Part shown: positions 49,296 through 57,178 of the stretch, piece by piece | Layout of the letters: the number at the start of each line of letters is the position of its first letter | Numbering within the stretch: the stretch's first letter is position 1 | DNA from: Oscillospiraceae bacterium | GTDB taxonomy: Bacteria > Bacillota > Clostridia > Oscillospirales > Ruminococcaceae | NCBI GenBank assembly: GCA_017468365.1 | Contig: JAFUIS010000014.1 | Location: 1 to 64,000, forward strand | Length of the DNA stretch: 64,000 nt | Direction of reading: 5' to 3' | Notes under the pieces: model-generated | The model's input: only the letters and a program-made list of their open reading frames with translations | Databases searched by the model: none | What the model was told of the DNA's origin: nothing | Program-made: the position numbers and the translations under genes

Positions 49296-50657
49296 ATGAG
49301 GATAATCGTCATCGGTGCCGGAAAAGTCGGCAGTACGCTTGCTTCTCAGCTTGTAAAAGAAGGTCACGAAGTAGTTGTGATGGATACAAATCAGGAAAGG
49401 CTTGACGAACTTCAGAACCGCATAGATATTATGACCCTTTGCGGAAACGGAGCTTCCAAAGAATATCTTGAAGAAGCGGAAGTTGCTGAAAGCGATCTTG
49501 TTATTGCCGCGACCTCTGCAGATGAGGTCAATATTCTTTCCTGCTTTATCGCACGTCAGATAGGTGCTTCAAAAACCATCGCAAGGGTAAGAAACCCGGA
49601 ATATAGAAATCAGCTGGAGCTTATGAAAGAAGAACTGGGACTTTCCATGATAGTCAATCCGGAACTTTCTGCCGCAAGCGAAATTTCGAGGATTTTGCGT
49701 TTTCCTTCCGCAAACGACGTCGAGCTTTTTTGCCGTGGCCACGTTGAGCTGGTTGAGTATACTATCGGAAAAGACTGTCCGCTTTGCGAACTTTCTTTGA
49801 AAGAAATATACGTCAAATATAAAATAAGAGTTCTTATCTGTGCGGTTCGCCGCGGCGATGATATCACCATTCCAAAAGGTGAATTTGTCCTTAAAGAAGG
49901 AGATAAAATAAACATCACCGCTTCGCCGAAAAATATTCACGACTTTTTTGAGGCCATAGGAAGCTTTAAACGCCCGGTAAAAAGCGTTATGATAGTCGGC
50001 GGTTCCATGATCGCGTATTATCTTGCAAATCAGCTTATCGATATGAATATCGACGTAAAGATCGTTGATATGAATACAAAACGCTGCGAAGAACTTTCCG
50101 AAATGCTTCCAAAGGCTTCCATAGTTTGTGCAAACGCAACGGAAAACGACCTTTTGCTGGAAGAAGGCATCATGGATTTTGATGGATTTGTTGCGCTTAC
50201 CGGTCTTGACGAAATGAATATTATTTACGGTATGTACGCAAAAACCAAAAACGTGGAAAAAGTTATAACAAAGGTACATCATCTTTCTTTCCCGGAGGTT
50301 ATTGAAAGCAGCGGGATAGAAAGCGTTGTTTCACCAAAACTTATTACGGCGGAACGCATCAGTTCCTATGTTCGCGCAATTCAGAACTCTTACAGCAAAA
50401 ATAAAGTGGAATCTTTGCGCCGCATAGTAGATAACCGCATAGAAGCTTTGGAATTTATCGTGCGCGAAGACGAAAGCTTTATAGGAATTCCGTTAAAGGA
50501 TCTTCCTATAAAAGACAATGTTCTTGTGGCGGCAATAGTACGCCACGGAAAGGCAATTATCCCCGGCGGTTTAGATACCATAAAAAAAGGCGATTCTGTT
50601 GTTGTAATAACTCCGGATATTGCAAGTATAGAAGAACTTAACGATATTATGAGGTAA
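49296..50657 (+). CDS. trkA: Trk potassium uptake regulator TrkA
   Basis: This 453-aa cytoplasmic gating protein of the Trk/Ktr channel is a tandem duplication with RCK_N (VIGAGKVGSTLASQL, NAD-binding)-RCK_C, then a second RCK_N (VGGSMIAYYLANQL near 230)-RCK_C. It forms the ring that opens TrkH in response to nucleotides. AAAGGA precedes the ATG. trkH follows 2 nt later. Confidence 0.95.
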   Translation: MRIIVIGAGKVGSTLASQLVKEGHEVVVMDTNQERLDELQNRIDIMTLCGNGASKEYLEEAEVAESDLVIAATSADEVNILSCFIARQIGASKTIARVRNPEYRNQLELMKEELGLSMIVNPELSAASEISRILRFPSANDVELFCRGHVELVEYTIGKDCPLCELSLKEIYVKYKIRVLICAVRRGDDITIPKGEFVLKEGDKINITASPKNIHDFFEAIGSFKRPVKSVMIVGGSMIAYYLANQLIDMNIDVKIVDMNTKRCEELSEMLPKASIVCANATENDLLLEEGIMDFDGFVALTGLDEMNIIYGMYAKTKNVEKVITKVHHLSFPEVIESSGIESVVSPKLITAERISSYVRAIQNSYSKNKVESLRRIVDNRIEALEFIVREDESFIGIPLKDLPIKDNVLVAAIVRHGKAIIPGGLDTIKKGDSVVVITPDIASIEELNDIMR

Positions 50658-50659
50658 AT

Positions 50660-52105
50660 ATGAACTATAAAATGATTCGCTACATCATCGGCATGATATT
50701 GATGGCGGAATCCGCTTTTATGGTTTTGCCGATGCTTGTTTCTGTAATTTACGGTGAATACGATGTAATAATGCCTTTTGTTTACAGCATTATGACCACG
50801 TTTTGCATGGCTTCGATTTTTGGACTTAAAAAACCGAAGTATGACCTTGTTTTTGCAAGAGAAAGCTATATTGCCGTTGCCGCAGGCTGGATTCTGGTTT
50901 CTGTTTTCGGGGCAATGCCTTTTTATTTAAGCGGTGCCATTCCGTCTTTGATCGATGCGGTTTTTGAAACGGTTTCTGGATTTACCACCACAGGCGCAAC
51001 TATTCTGGAAACGGTGGAGCATCTGCCGAAGGGAATACTTTTCTGGCGCGCGTTTACCCACTGGATAGGCGGTATGGGAATCATCATGTTTCTTATGATG
51101 CTTACCCAGATGAGCGAAGGCCACACACTTTATATTATGAGGGCGGAAGTCCCGGGACCTTCTGTCGGCAAAATCGCGCCGAAGTCTTCTTCCAACGCGC
51201 ATATTCTTTACGGAATATATACCGGACTTACCATACTGGAAGCGGTTCTGCTGCTTTTCAGCGGAATGGGCGTTTTTGATGCGGTCACAACGGCCATGTC
51301 CACCGCCGGCACCGGCGGATTCAGCGTGCGTGATGCGGGTATAGCCGCCTATAACAGTGCATATGTCGAATGGGTAGTTGCAATATTTATGCTTATTTTC
51401 GGCGTGAACTTTAACCTTTATTTCCTTATGCTGATAGGAAAAATCAAAATTGTGTTCAAAAGCGAAGAACTGCGCGTGTTTCTTGCAATGGTCGCGGTCT
51501 GCACGGTTGTTATGGGCGTTAACAGCGCGGAATATTACGGCGATTTAGGCGTTGCTATAAGAAAAGCGTTCTTCCAGACCACGGCAACCATTTCCACCAC
51601 CGGTTTCGGCGGTGTGGAATTTATGAACTGGCCGATGCTTTGCCATTCAATATTCCTGATACTTCTGTTTACCGGTGCCTGCGCGGGTTCCACCGCCGGC
51701 GGAATTAAATTAAGCCGTATTATTATGACTTTTAAGATGCTGCGAAAAGAATCGCATCGCCTTGCTCACCCGCACGAGGTAACAACCATAAAATTCGAAG
51801 GCAAATTTGTTGACAAGGAAACCAGAAGCTTTATAATGGTATATATGAGCGCGTTTTTTGTGATTCTTGCAGTTTCAAGTATTATAGTGATGGTAATGGG
51901 TCACGATTACGAAACGGCGTTCAGTGCGGTGCTTTCTTGTCTTAATAACGTTGGTCCCGCACTTGGCGAAGTTGGTCACGGCGGCGTTTATAATATGTTT
52001 AGCGGAGCGGAAAAACTTTTTCTTTCACTTTTAATGCTTACGGGAAGACTGGAGATTTTCCCCATTCTGATACTCTTTATGCCCTCCACATGGAGAAAAC
52101 ATTGA
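50660..52105 (+). CDS. trkH: Trk potassium uptake channel TrkH
   Basis: This 481-aa K+ channel subunit has four pore repeats. The selectivity-filter loops appear in order as VSGFTTTGATI, STAGTGGFSV, ISTTGFGGV and NNVGPALG. It is coupled to trkA (2-nt gap, ribosome site GAGGT inside trkA). Together with mscL downstream it forms an osmotic/ion homeostasis cluster. Confidence 0.95.
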   Translation: MNYKMIRYIIGMILMAESAFMVLPMLVSVIYGEYDVIMPFVYSIMTTFCMASIFGLKKPKYDLVFARESYIAVAAGWILVSVFGAMPFYLSGAIPSLIDAVFETVSGFTTTGATILETVEHLPKGILFWRAFTHWIGGMGIIMFLMMLTQMSEGHTLYIMRAEVPGPSVGKIAPKSSSNAHILYGIYTGLTILEAVLLLFSGMGVFDAVTTAMSTAGTGGFSVRDAGIAAYNSAYVEWVVAIFMLIFGVNFNLYFLMLIGKIKIVFKSEELRVFLAMVAVCTVVMGVNSAEYYGDLGVAIRKAFFQTTATISTTGFGGVEFMNWPMLCHSIFLILLFTGACAGSTAGGIKLSRIIMTFKMLRKESHRLAHPHEVTTIKFEGKFVDKETRSFIMVYMSAFFVILAVSSIIVMVMGHDYETAFSAVLSCLNNVGPALGEVGHGGVYNMFSGAEKLFLSLLMLTGRLEIFPILILFMPSTWRKH

Positions 52106-52134
52106 TTTTATAAAAAAAGAAAGGATAAAGAACG

Positions 52135-52602
52135 ATGAAAAAATTTATCGAAGAATTCAAAACTTTTATTGCCAAGGGCAACGTCCTTGATATGGCAGTC
52201 GGCGTTATCATTGCCACCGCTTTCGGAAAGATCACCACCTCGCTTGTAAACGACGTATTCATGCCTTTCATCGGCTGGATCATCGGCGACGTGGACCTGA
52301 GCGAACTCAACATCGTTCTTTCTCCGGAAGTTGTTAACGAAGCCGGCGAAGTTACCGACCCCGCAGTCATTGTGGCTATCGGAACTTTCATTTCCGCCAT
52401 TATCGACTTTATCCTTATCGCTTTTGTTGTTTTCCTTATTGTAAAAACTTTCAACAAGGCAAAAGAAAAAGCCGAAGCAAAGAAAAAAGCCGAAGAAGAA
52501 GCAGCCGCAGCGGAAGCTGCTGCCGAAGAAGCTGCTGCTGAACCGGAACCTTCCGACGAAGTAAAACTTCTTATGGAGATCCGCGATCTTCTCAAAAAAT
52601 AA
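52135..52602 (+). CDS. mscL: Large-conductance mechanosensitive channel
   Basis: This 155-aa channel opens under membrane tension and releases solutes on hypo-osmotic shock. It has the N-terminal amphipathic segment MKKFIEEFKTFIAKGNVLDMAVGVIIATAFGKI (shown in two parts: residues 1-17 amphipathic, 18-40 first helix), a periplasm-type loop, and TM2 near 85-105 (IDFILIAFVVFLIVKTF). An Ala/Glu-rich cytoplasmic insertion (about 115-140) precedes the terminal helix DEVKLLMEIRDLLKK. That Ala/Glu insertion is longer than usual. Confidence 0.95.
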   Translation: MKKFIEEFKTFIAKGNVLDMAVGVIIATAFGKITTSLVNDVFMPFIGWIIGDVDLSELNIVLSPEVVNEAGEVTDPAVIVAIGTFISAIIDFILIAFVVFLIVKTFNKAKEKAEAKKKAEEEAAAAEAAAEEAAAEPEPSDEVKLLMEIRDLLKK

Positions 52603-52612
52603 AAATTGAAAC

Positions 52613-52641
52613 GGGCGCCCGAAAAACGGGCGCCTTATTTT
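52613..52641 (+). terminator. Terminator after mscL
   Basis: The stem GGCGCCCG/CGGGCGCC (8 bp) with an A-loop is followed by TTATTTT; the T-run is imperfect. Confidence 0.8.
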
Positions 52642-52664
52642 GCATGAAAGGAGCGAAAGGAAAA

Positions 52665-53534
52665 ATGCGCGAACTTGTTTTCGATATAACCGATGAGCAC
52701 GACGGAAAACAGGCTTATCACTATCTTAGGTACTGCTGCAATTTTTCCTATGCTCTTATCGTTAAAATGCGTCACACCAAAAACTCGCTTTTGCTCGATG
52801 GGGTACCTATCCGCACCATCGACAGGATAAAAGCGGGAGCCGTGCTCAAAGCATATATTCCAGAGGGCGAAAGCTATTTTGCTCCCAACCCGGATCTTGA
52901 AATAACGACGCTTTTTGAGGACGAGGACATAGTTGTTTTCGATAAGCCGGTAAATATGCCGGTGCATCCTTCGAAGAACCACCAGACGGATACGGTGGCA
53001 AATTACTGCGCGGCCCGTTACGGAAACGCAAAATTCCACGTTGTGGGGCGCCTTGACATGGATACCTCCGGAATAATCGTTATCGGAAGACATTCCCATG
53101 CAGCGGCGGTGCTCACGAAAAACGGCGGCGAAAAGGAATACATCGCCATAGTTGAAGGTGTGCTCGAAAAACCGGCAGGAATCATTGATGCGCCCATTGA
53201 CGACAGTGACCCGGCGCTTCACAAAAGCTTTATTGCTGAAACGGGATACCCTTCTGTTACGGAATATGAGGCGATTGGAACAAACGGCGTGCTCACGGCT
53301 GTAAGGGTTCGTCCGAAGACCGGAAGGACTCACCAGATAAGGGTGCATTTTGCATATATCGGTCACCCCCTTTGCGGTGATGAACTTTATGGCGGAAGCC
53401 TTGAGCACATAAAAAGGCAGGCGCTTCACCGAGGAAGAATGAAGTTTGAGCACCCGGTCACCGGTGAGATGCTTGAATTTGAAAGCGAACTTCCGGAAGA
53501 TATGAAAAAACTTATGGAAGAGATAATGAAATAA
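52665..53534 (+). CDS. RluA-family pseudouridine synthase
   Basis: This 289-aa enzyme isomerises uridine to pseudouridine in rRNA or tRNA. The catalytic motif HVVGRLDMDTSG carries the Asp nucleophile. Preceding features are PVNMPVHPSKNH and, later, RPKTGRTHQIRVHFAYIGHPLCGDELY. The N-terminal ~90 residues lack a clear S4 domain. The target site (RluD, RluC or RluA type) cannot be fixed by eye. The ATG at 52665 follows GGAGCGAAAGG; the earlier ATG 52644 lacks a site. Confidence 0.92.
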   Translation: MRELVFDITDEHDGKQAYHYLRYCCNFSYALIVKMRHTKNSLLLDGVPIRTIDRIKAGAVLKAYIPEGESYFAPNPDLEITTLFEDEDIVVFDKPVNMPVHPSKNHQTDTVANYCAARYGNAKFHVVGRLDMDTSGIIVIGRHSHAAAVLTKNGGEKEYIAIVEGVLEKPAGIIDAPIDDSDPALHKSFIAETGYPSVTEYEAIGTNGVLTAVRVRPKTGRTHQIRVHFAYIGHPLCGDELYGGSLEHIKRQALHRGRMKFEHPVTGEMLEFESELPEDMKKLMEEIMK

Positions 53535-53575
53535 AGCGGTTTTTGCAAATCTTAGCAAAAACCGCTTTATTTATT
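53532..53575 (+). terminator. Terminator after pseudouridine synthase gene
   Basis: The 15-bp stem TAAAGCGGTTTTTGC/GCAAAAACCGCTTTA has an 8-nt loop and is followed by TTTATT. Confidence 0.88.
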
Positions 53576-53621
53576 CATATTTATGCGATAAAATAAAAAG
53601 CATAAAAGGAAGTGATTTTTT

Positions 53622-54320
53622 GTGAGCACCGAAATTGAAAATTTCAACAACGGACTTGAAGTTGACGAAGCGGTGGATTCCATTGCCGAAGGATATGACA
53701 AAGAAAAAGTAAGGAATTTTTTCATGCGCGCGGAAAACGCAAATTTTATTGTTCCGCACAGAGATAACGTTAACGTTATACCGCTTTTTAATTCGAAGGA
53801 CGGACTTAAACTTATACCGATTTTTTCCAGCTTTGAAGCTTTTGAAAAAAGCCCCCTTCCGAAAGACAAAGCCGCGATAATGCATTTTGACAAAATAAAC
53901 GATATTGTGAAAAACAGCGGCGGAAATATAGCCGGTATCATTATCAACCCACACGGGAAATCGTTGGTTTTCAAGCACAGCGACGCAAAAGTTCCGGATC
54001 AGGTTCCTAAAGGAAACGTTAAGCTTATGAAGCCGGCGTTTGTTCCGGATGCGGTTGTTTCGGCGCTTAAAAGCTATCTTTCCGATTGCGAAAAAGTATA
54101 TGCGGCATACGTTCTTTGGGCACAGAAGGAAGACGACCTTGCACCGCACCTTTTTGTAGTCATAGATTTTGATGGAAAACGGGAGGAATTCTTTCCGAAA
54201 GTTGCGGAAGCGATAAGACCGGCGCTTAAAAAAGGCGATAATATTGAAATTGCGAAGGCGGATTTCAAGCTTCTTAAAACCGCGGAAAAACTTGTTGTTC
54301 CGGTATATAAAAAATCTTGA
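53622..54320 (+). CDS. SseB-family protein
   Basis: This 232-aa protein has an N-terminal SseB domain (about 30-125; IPIFSSFEAFEKSPL and AGIIINPHGKSL are recognisable) and a C-terminal SseB_C-like domain (about 135-230) with VYAAYVLWAQKEDDLAPHLFVV. SseB was named for enhanced serine sensitivity in E. coli; the biochemical role is unknown. The GTG start has AAAGGAAGTG. No signal peptide is visible, so it is cytoplasmic. Confidence 0.85.
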   Translation: MSTEIENFNNGLEVDEAVDSIAEGYDKEKVRNFFMRAENANFIVPHRDNVNVIPLFNSKDGLKLIPIFSSFEAFEKSPLPKDKAAIMHFDKINDIVKNSGGNIAGIIINPHGKSLVFKHSDAKVPDQVPKGNVKLMKPAFVPDAVVSALKSYLSDCEKVYAAYVLWAQKEDDLAPHLFVVIDFDGKREEFFPKVAEAIRPALKKGDNIEIAKADFKLLKTAEKLVVPVYKKS

Positions 54321-54380
54321 ATTTTTCTTTTTAAGGGTGTATATTTAATTTGTGATAATCTGTAAAGGAGGTGCGTCTTT

Positions 54381-54884
54381 TTGAATAAAGGAATTGTAAG
54401 GCTTTATACCGGAGACGGAAAAGGCAAAACTACCATGGCGTTGGGACTTGCTCTTCGCGTTGCAGGCGAGGGAAGACGCGTCTTCATCGGACAGTTCATC
54501 AAAGACGATCCCAAAGGCGATATTGCTGCATTGAGAAAAGCTATACCCGGAGTTGTTACCGCACAGTTTGGCTGCGGAACCGGATGCATCCAGGGAAGAG
54601 AGCCGGATAAACTTGATAAAGAATGTGCGGAAAAAGGTCTTGCAAGGGCAAGGCAGGCTCTTAAAAGTGCAGGTTTTGGACTTGTAGTGCTTGACGAGAT
54701 AACCATTCCGATGTATTTCGGACTTGTTACCGTTGAGGAAGTAAGGGAACTTATTTCACTTAAAACTCCCGGAACGGAACTTGTTTTCACAGGAAGATAC
54801 GCTTCGGAAGAACTTAAAGCGCTTTGCGACATGGTCACCGTTGTTGAAAGCGAAAAAATGCCGAAACACGTTCCGGAACTTTAA
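54381..54884 (+). CDS. cobA: Cob(I)yrinic acid a,c-diamide adenosyltransferase
   Basis: This 167-aa CobA/BtuR-type enzyme transfers the 5'-deoxyadenosyl group of ATP to cob(I)alamin, forming coenzyme B12. The N-terminal P-loop is GDGKGKTTMALGLALRVAGEG (residues ~9-28, shown here as the motif GDGKGKTT). LVVLDEITIPMYFGLV and VFTGRYASEEL are further signatures. The TTG start has a strong AAAGGAGGTG. A cobalamin riboswitch lies immediately downstream, not upstream, of this gene. Confidence 0.94.
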   Translation: MNKGIVRLYTGDGKGKTTMALGLALRVAGEGRRVFIGQFIKDDPKGDIAALRKAIPGVVTAQFGCGTGCIQGREPDKLDKECAEKGLARARQALKSAGFGLVVLDEITIPMYFGLVTVEEVRELISLKTPGTELVFTGRYASEELKALCDMVTVVESEKMPKHVPEL

Positions 54885-54905
54885 TATAGCAAGTTTGGAC
54901 TTGAA

Positions 54906-54934
54906 TGTTAAAATCTGCAGTGATAAAATATAAT
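54906..54934 (+). promoter_or_regulatory. Candidate promoter of the cobalamin riboswitch
   Basis: TATAAT at 54929-54934 is followed 20 nt later by the riboswitch. The -35 at 17-nt spacing (TGTTAA) is weak. Confidence 0.45.
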
Positions 54935-54954
54935 CACAGTTTGAAAACTGAATA

Positions 54955-55162
54955 ATGTGGGTCTTGCGGTTGCCAATTTTTGTGGCTTTCGCGAAAGCGA
55001 AAGGGAAAACGGTGTGAATCCGTTACTGTTACCTCAACTGTATTTGCCGACGAAGAAGACAGAATGCCACTGTTGAAAGATGGGAAGGCGTCTTCGGAGG
55101 ATGAAGCATAAGTCAGGATAATTTCCGCAGGATCGAATTCTCGGGTTAAGGGGAGTCCACAT
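54955..55162 (+). promoter_or_regulatory. Cobalamin (B12) riboswitch
   Basis: The closing stem ATGTGG (54955-54960) pairs with CCACAT (55157-55162). Inside are conserved elements of the cobalamin aptamer in order: AAAGGGAA, then GGTGTGAATCC, a CAACTGT, a GCCACTG, and the B12-box region AGCATAAGTCAGGATA. The first terminator after it (55186) is the likely expression platform. No cobalamin synthesis, transport or B12-dependent gene follows. The region 54885-55371 (487 nt) has no protein gene and holds only this element and the hairpins listed. Confidence 0.88.
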
Positions 55163-55185
55163 AATTGTTCGATAAAAGCGAAATG

Positions 55186-55219
55186 GGCTGTCGGTTAGCT
55201 GACAGCCTTTTATTTTTTG
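55186..55219 (+). terminator. Terminator 1 after the cobalamin riboswitch
   Basis: GGCTGTC/GACAGCC (55186-55192, 55201-55207) with an 8-nt loop is followed by TTTTATTTTTT. It lies 23 nt after the aptamer, suited to be its regulated terminator. Confidence 0.88.
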
Positions 55220-55226
55220 AAAGATG

Positions 55227-55261
55227 ACGGACGCTTCTTATTTCAGAAGCGTCCGTTTTTG
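55227..55261 (+). terminator. Terminator 2 after the cobalamin riboswitch
   Basis: A 12-bp perfect stem, ACGGACGCTTCT/AGAAGCGTCCGT, has a TATTTC loop and a T-run. It is only 7 nt after the first terminator. Confidence 0.92.
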
Positions 55262-55289
55262 CTTTTTTATGAGCAAAGGCCCGTTTTTT

Positions 55290-55333
55290 GGCGCGGGACA
55301 AAAGGTTTCTCACTCCGCCTTTTGTACCGCGCC
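55290..55333. repeat. Long GC-rich hairpin upstream of the AraC gene
   Basis: The arms GGCGCGGGACAAAAGG (55290-55305) and CCTTTTGTACCGCGCC (55318-55333) pair at 15 of 16 positions around a 12-nt loop. No T-run follows, so it is not a terminator. It could be a mobile palindromic element or an RNA structure in the leader of the AraC gene. Confidence 0.7.
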
Positions 55334-55371
55334 TCCTCCCGAAAAAATTTTCGAAAAGAGGCTTTTAAAGA

Positions 55372-55689
55372 ATGGATTACAGCGAAAGCATTGAAAGAAC
55401 AAAAGAATATATACGTTTTCATCTGACTGAAGATCTTTCTGCGGAAAAGATAGCAGCGCACGAGGGATATTCCGTTTTTCATTTTTGCAGGATTTTTAAA
55501 GAATATACCGGCGAAAGCCTTATGCATTATGTGAGGGGAAAGCGTCTTGAATTTGCGGAAAAGGAGATAAAAAACGGCGAGCCGACTTCGCTTGTGGCTT
55601 ATAAATTTGGTTTTGAAACACCCAGTGGTTTTGCAAGGGCTTATGAAAAAAAGTTCGGCGAAAAACCACGGAGAAAAATGAACGCATAG
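55372..55689 (+). CDS. AraC-family regulator, DNA-binding domain only
   Basis: This 105-aa protein consists only of the two helix-turn-helix units of AraC regulators: EDLSAEKIAAHEGYSVFHFCR and PTSLVAYKFGFETPSGFARAY. It is like MarA/SoxS in size, with no ligand-binding domain. It would act as an activator controlled by its own level. The site AGAGG is 10 nt before the ATG. Any transcript from the cobalamin riboswitch would have to read through two terminators to reach it. Its targets are unknown. Confidence 0.9.
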   Translation: MDYSESIERTKEYIRFHLTEDLSAEKIAAHEGYSVFHFCRIFKEYTGESLMHYVRGKRLEFAEKEIKNGEPTSLVAYKFGFETPSGFARAYEKKFGEKPRRKMNA

Positions 55690-55713
55690 AAATAAAAAAT
55701 AAAATTTTTCACC

Positions 55714-55742
55714 TTGACAAAGCTTTGCTCTTCCTGTATAAT
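55714..55742 (+). promoter_or_regulatory. Consensus sigma-A promoter of tRNA-Pro
   Basis: A perfect TTGACA (55714-55719), a 17-nt spacer and a perfect TATAAT (55737-55742), 12 nt before the tRNA. Confidence 0.95.
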
Positions 55743-55753
55743 AATAAAGCTAT

Positions 55754-55829
55754 CGAGGTGTAGCGCAGGTGGTAGCGCGCCAGTTTCGGGTACTGGAAGC
55801 CGTGAGTTCGAGTCTCGCCACTTCGACCA
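55754..55829 (+). tRNA. tRNA-Pro(CGG)
   Basis: This is a 76-nt tRNA with encoded CCA. The acceptor CGAGGTG pairs with CACTTCG (one G-U). The anticodon stem CCAGT/ACTGG closes the loop TTCGGGT, giving anticodon CGG (Pro). The T-loop is TTCGAGT. It is a single-gene transcription unit with its own consensus promoter and terminator. Confidence 0.95.
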
Positions 55830-55833
55830 GCTG

Positions 55834-55866
55834 AAACCGGAAGACGAAAGTCTTCCGGTTTTTTTG
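55834..55866 (+). terminator. Terminator of tRNA-Pro
   Basis: AAACCGGAAGAC/GTCTTCCGGTTT with a GAAA tetraloop and a T-run. Confidence 0.95.
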
Positions 55867-56023
55867 TTATATATCGTAAACGAAAGGCAGGTTTGTTCCT
55901 GTCTTTTTTTGTATAAAATGTAAAAAGGTATGCAGCCAGTTGATTGTTTTAAAAAAAATTATAATGTAATCTTAACATAATAAGGTCTTTCGGACCATTT
56001 TTAATTTGACGGAGGATGTGCAA

Positions 56024-57118
56024 ATGAAAAGATTTGTTGCTGTCGTTTTGGCAATGATGATTTGCCTTTCTTTCTGCGGATGCGGAAAAAGTGAAGCAGT
56101 TATTGCTTATGAAGAACTTGTCGGAGCAATCGGCGAGGTAACCGTTGATTCTGAAAAAGCTCTTTCTGAAGCTGAAAAAGCTTATAAAGCCCTTACTGCC
56201 GAAGAAAAAGAAGCTGTTCAGAAAACCAAAGATGTTTTTGATGCAGCTGAAGAAAAACTTGATGCTCTTAAAGTTGCGGAACTTATTGATTCCATCGGTG
56301 AAGTTGGAAGAGATTCCCTTGATGCAATCATGAAAGCAGAAACCAAATATCGTGCTCTTTCTGAAACACAGAAAGAAATCATTGCCGAAAGCGGAGCGGT
56401 TCTTGCTGCGGCACGTGAACAGTACGACACTGTCGTAACAAAAGAGATGGCTGATGAAGTTATTGCAAAAATCAACGAAATCGGTACCGTAACTCTTGAT
56501 TCCAAAGCTGTTATCGATGAAGTGAAAGGCCTTTATGAAAAGCTTTCTTCCGAAGGCAAAAAACTTGTAGAGAACTATAACGTACTTGAAACTGCCGAAG
56601 ATGAATATGAGACCCTTGTTGAGGCTGAAAAACAGAGAGTTATCAAAAACGCATCGAAGAATTTTAAAATTACCCATGACAAAGTTGAAAATCTTACTTG
56701 GTACATGCCCAAAAATCTTCCTAGATATATTGATACAAGATGTTATATGATTCCTTATATTGGAGTCAGAGGAAGCAGCACTTGGATTTGTATTCGCTAT
56801 AACTATACTGCAGATAGCTGGATTTTCTGGGAAAGCATGAAAATAGTTTCTGACGGAGAGACTTATTATAAGATGCCCTACTACTTTGATATCACTCATG
56901 ATAATGATACTGAGGTTTGGGAATACTGGGATGAAGTTTTGTACTCTGATATTGGAATGGATGACGAAGATATTCAGATGCTTCAGCATATAGCGGATTC
57001 CGAAGAAACCATTATCAGGTTCCAGGGAGACGATTATCATCACGACTATACCGTTTCTCAGAAGGATAAAAACATGATAAAAGATGTTCTTGAACTTTAT
57101 GCAGCACTGATTGGCTGA
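56024..57118 (+). CDS. Lipoprotein with three ~60-aa helical repeats
   Basis: This 364-aa lipoprotein has a signal peptide with lipobox FCGC (second Cys lipidated). Residues ~25-205 contain three tandem ~60-aa repeats following the pattern IGEVTVDSEKALSEAEKAYKAL then a KE-x-V segment and a Leu/Ala helix; the copies start near residues 30, 90 and 150. Such repeats are widespread in surface proteins of Gram-positive bacteria and form helical bundles. The last ~150 residues are a separate Tyr/Trp-rich domain I do not recognise. The ATG follows GGAGGATGTGCAA. A second, unrelated-looking lipoprotein follows after a terminator. Confidence 0.82.
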   Translation: MKRFVAVVLAMMICLSFCGCGKSEAVIAYEELVGAIGEVTVDSEKALSEAEKAYKALTAEEKEAVQKTKDVFDAAEEKLDALKVAELIDSIGEVGRDSLDAIMKAETKYRALSETQKEIIAESGAVLAAAREQYDTVVTKEMADEVIAKINEIGTVTLDSKAVIDEVKGLYEKLSSEGKKLVENYNVLETAEDEYETLVEAEKQRVIKNASKNFKITHDKVENLTWYMPKNLPRYIDTRCYMIPYIGVRGSSTWICIRYNYTADSWIFWESMKIVSDGETYYKMPYYFDITHDNDTEVWEYWDEVLYSDIGMDDEDIQMLQHIADSEETIIRFQGDDYHHDYTVSQKDKNMIKDVLELYAALIG

Positions 57119-57152
57119 TAAAAAACGGCAAGCCAACGGCTTGCCGTTTTTT
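57119..57152 (+). terminator. Terminator after the repeat lipoprotein
   Basis: The 14-bp stem AAAAACGGCAAGCC/GGCTTGCCGTTTTT has a 3-nt loop. Confidence 0.94.
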
Positions 57153-57178
57153 CATAACTAAATGAGAGAGGTAAAATA

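Noticed and set aside
55217-55426. A 69-codon frame after the cobalamin riboswitch.
   Set aside because: It is made of terminator 2, the long hairpin and the start of the AraC gene, and has no ribosome site. It is not a hidden riboswitch target.
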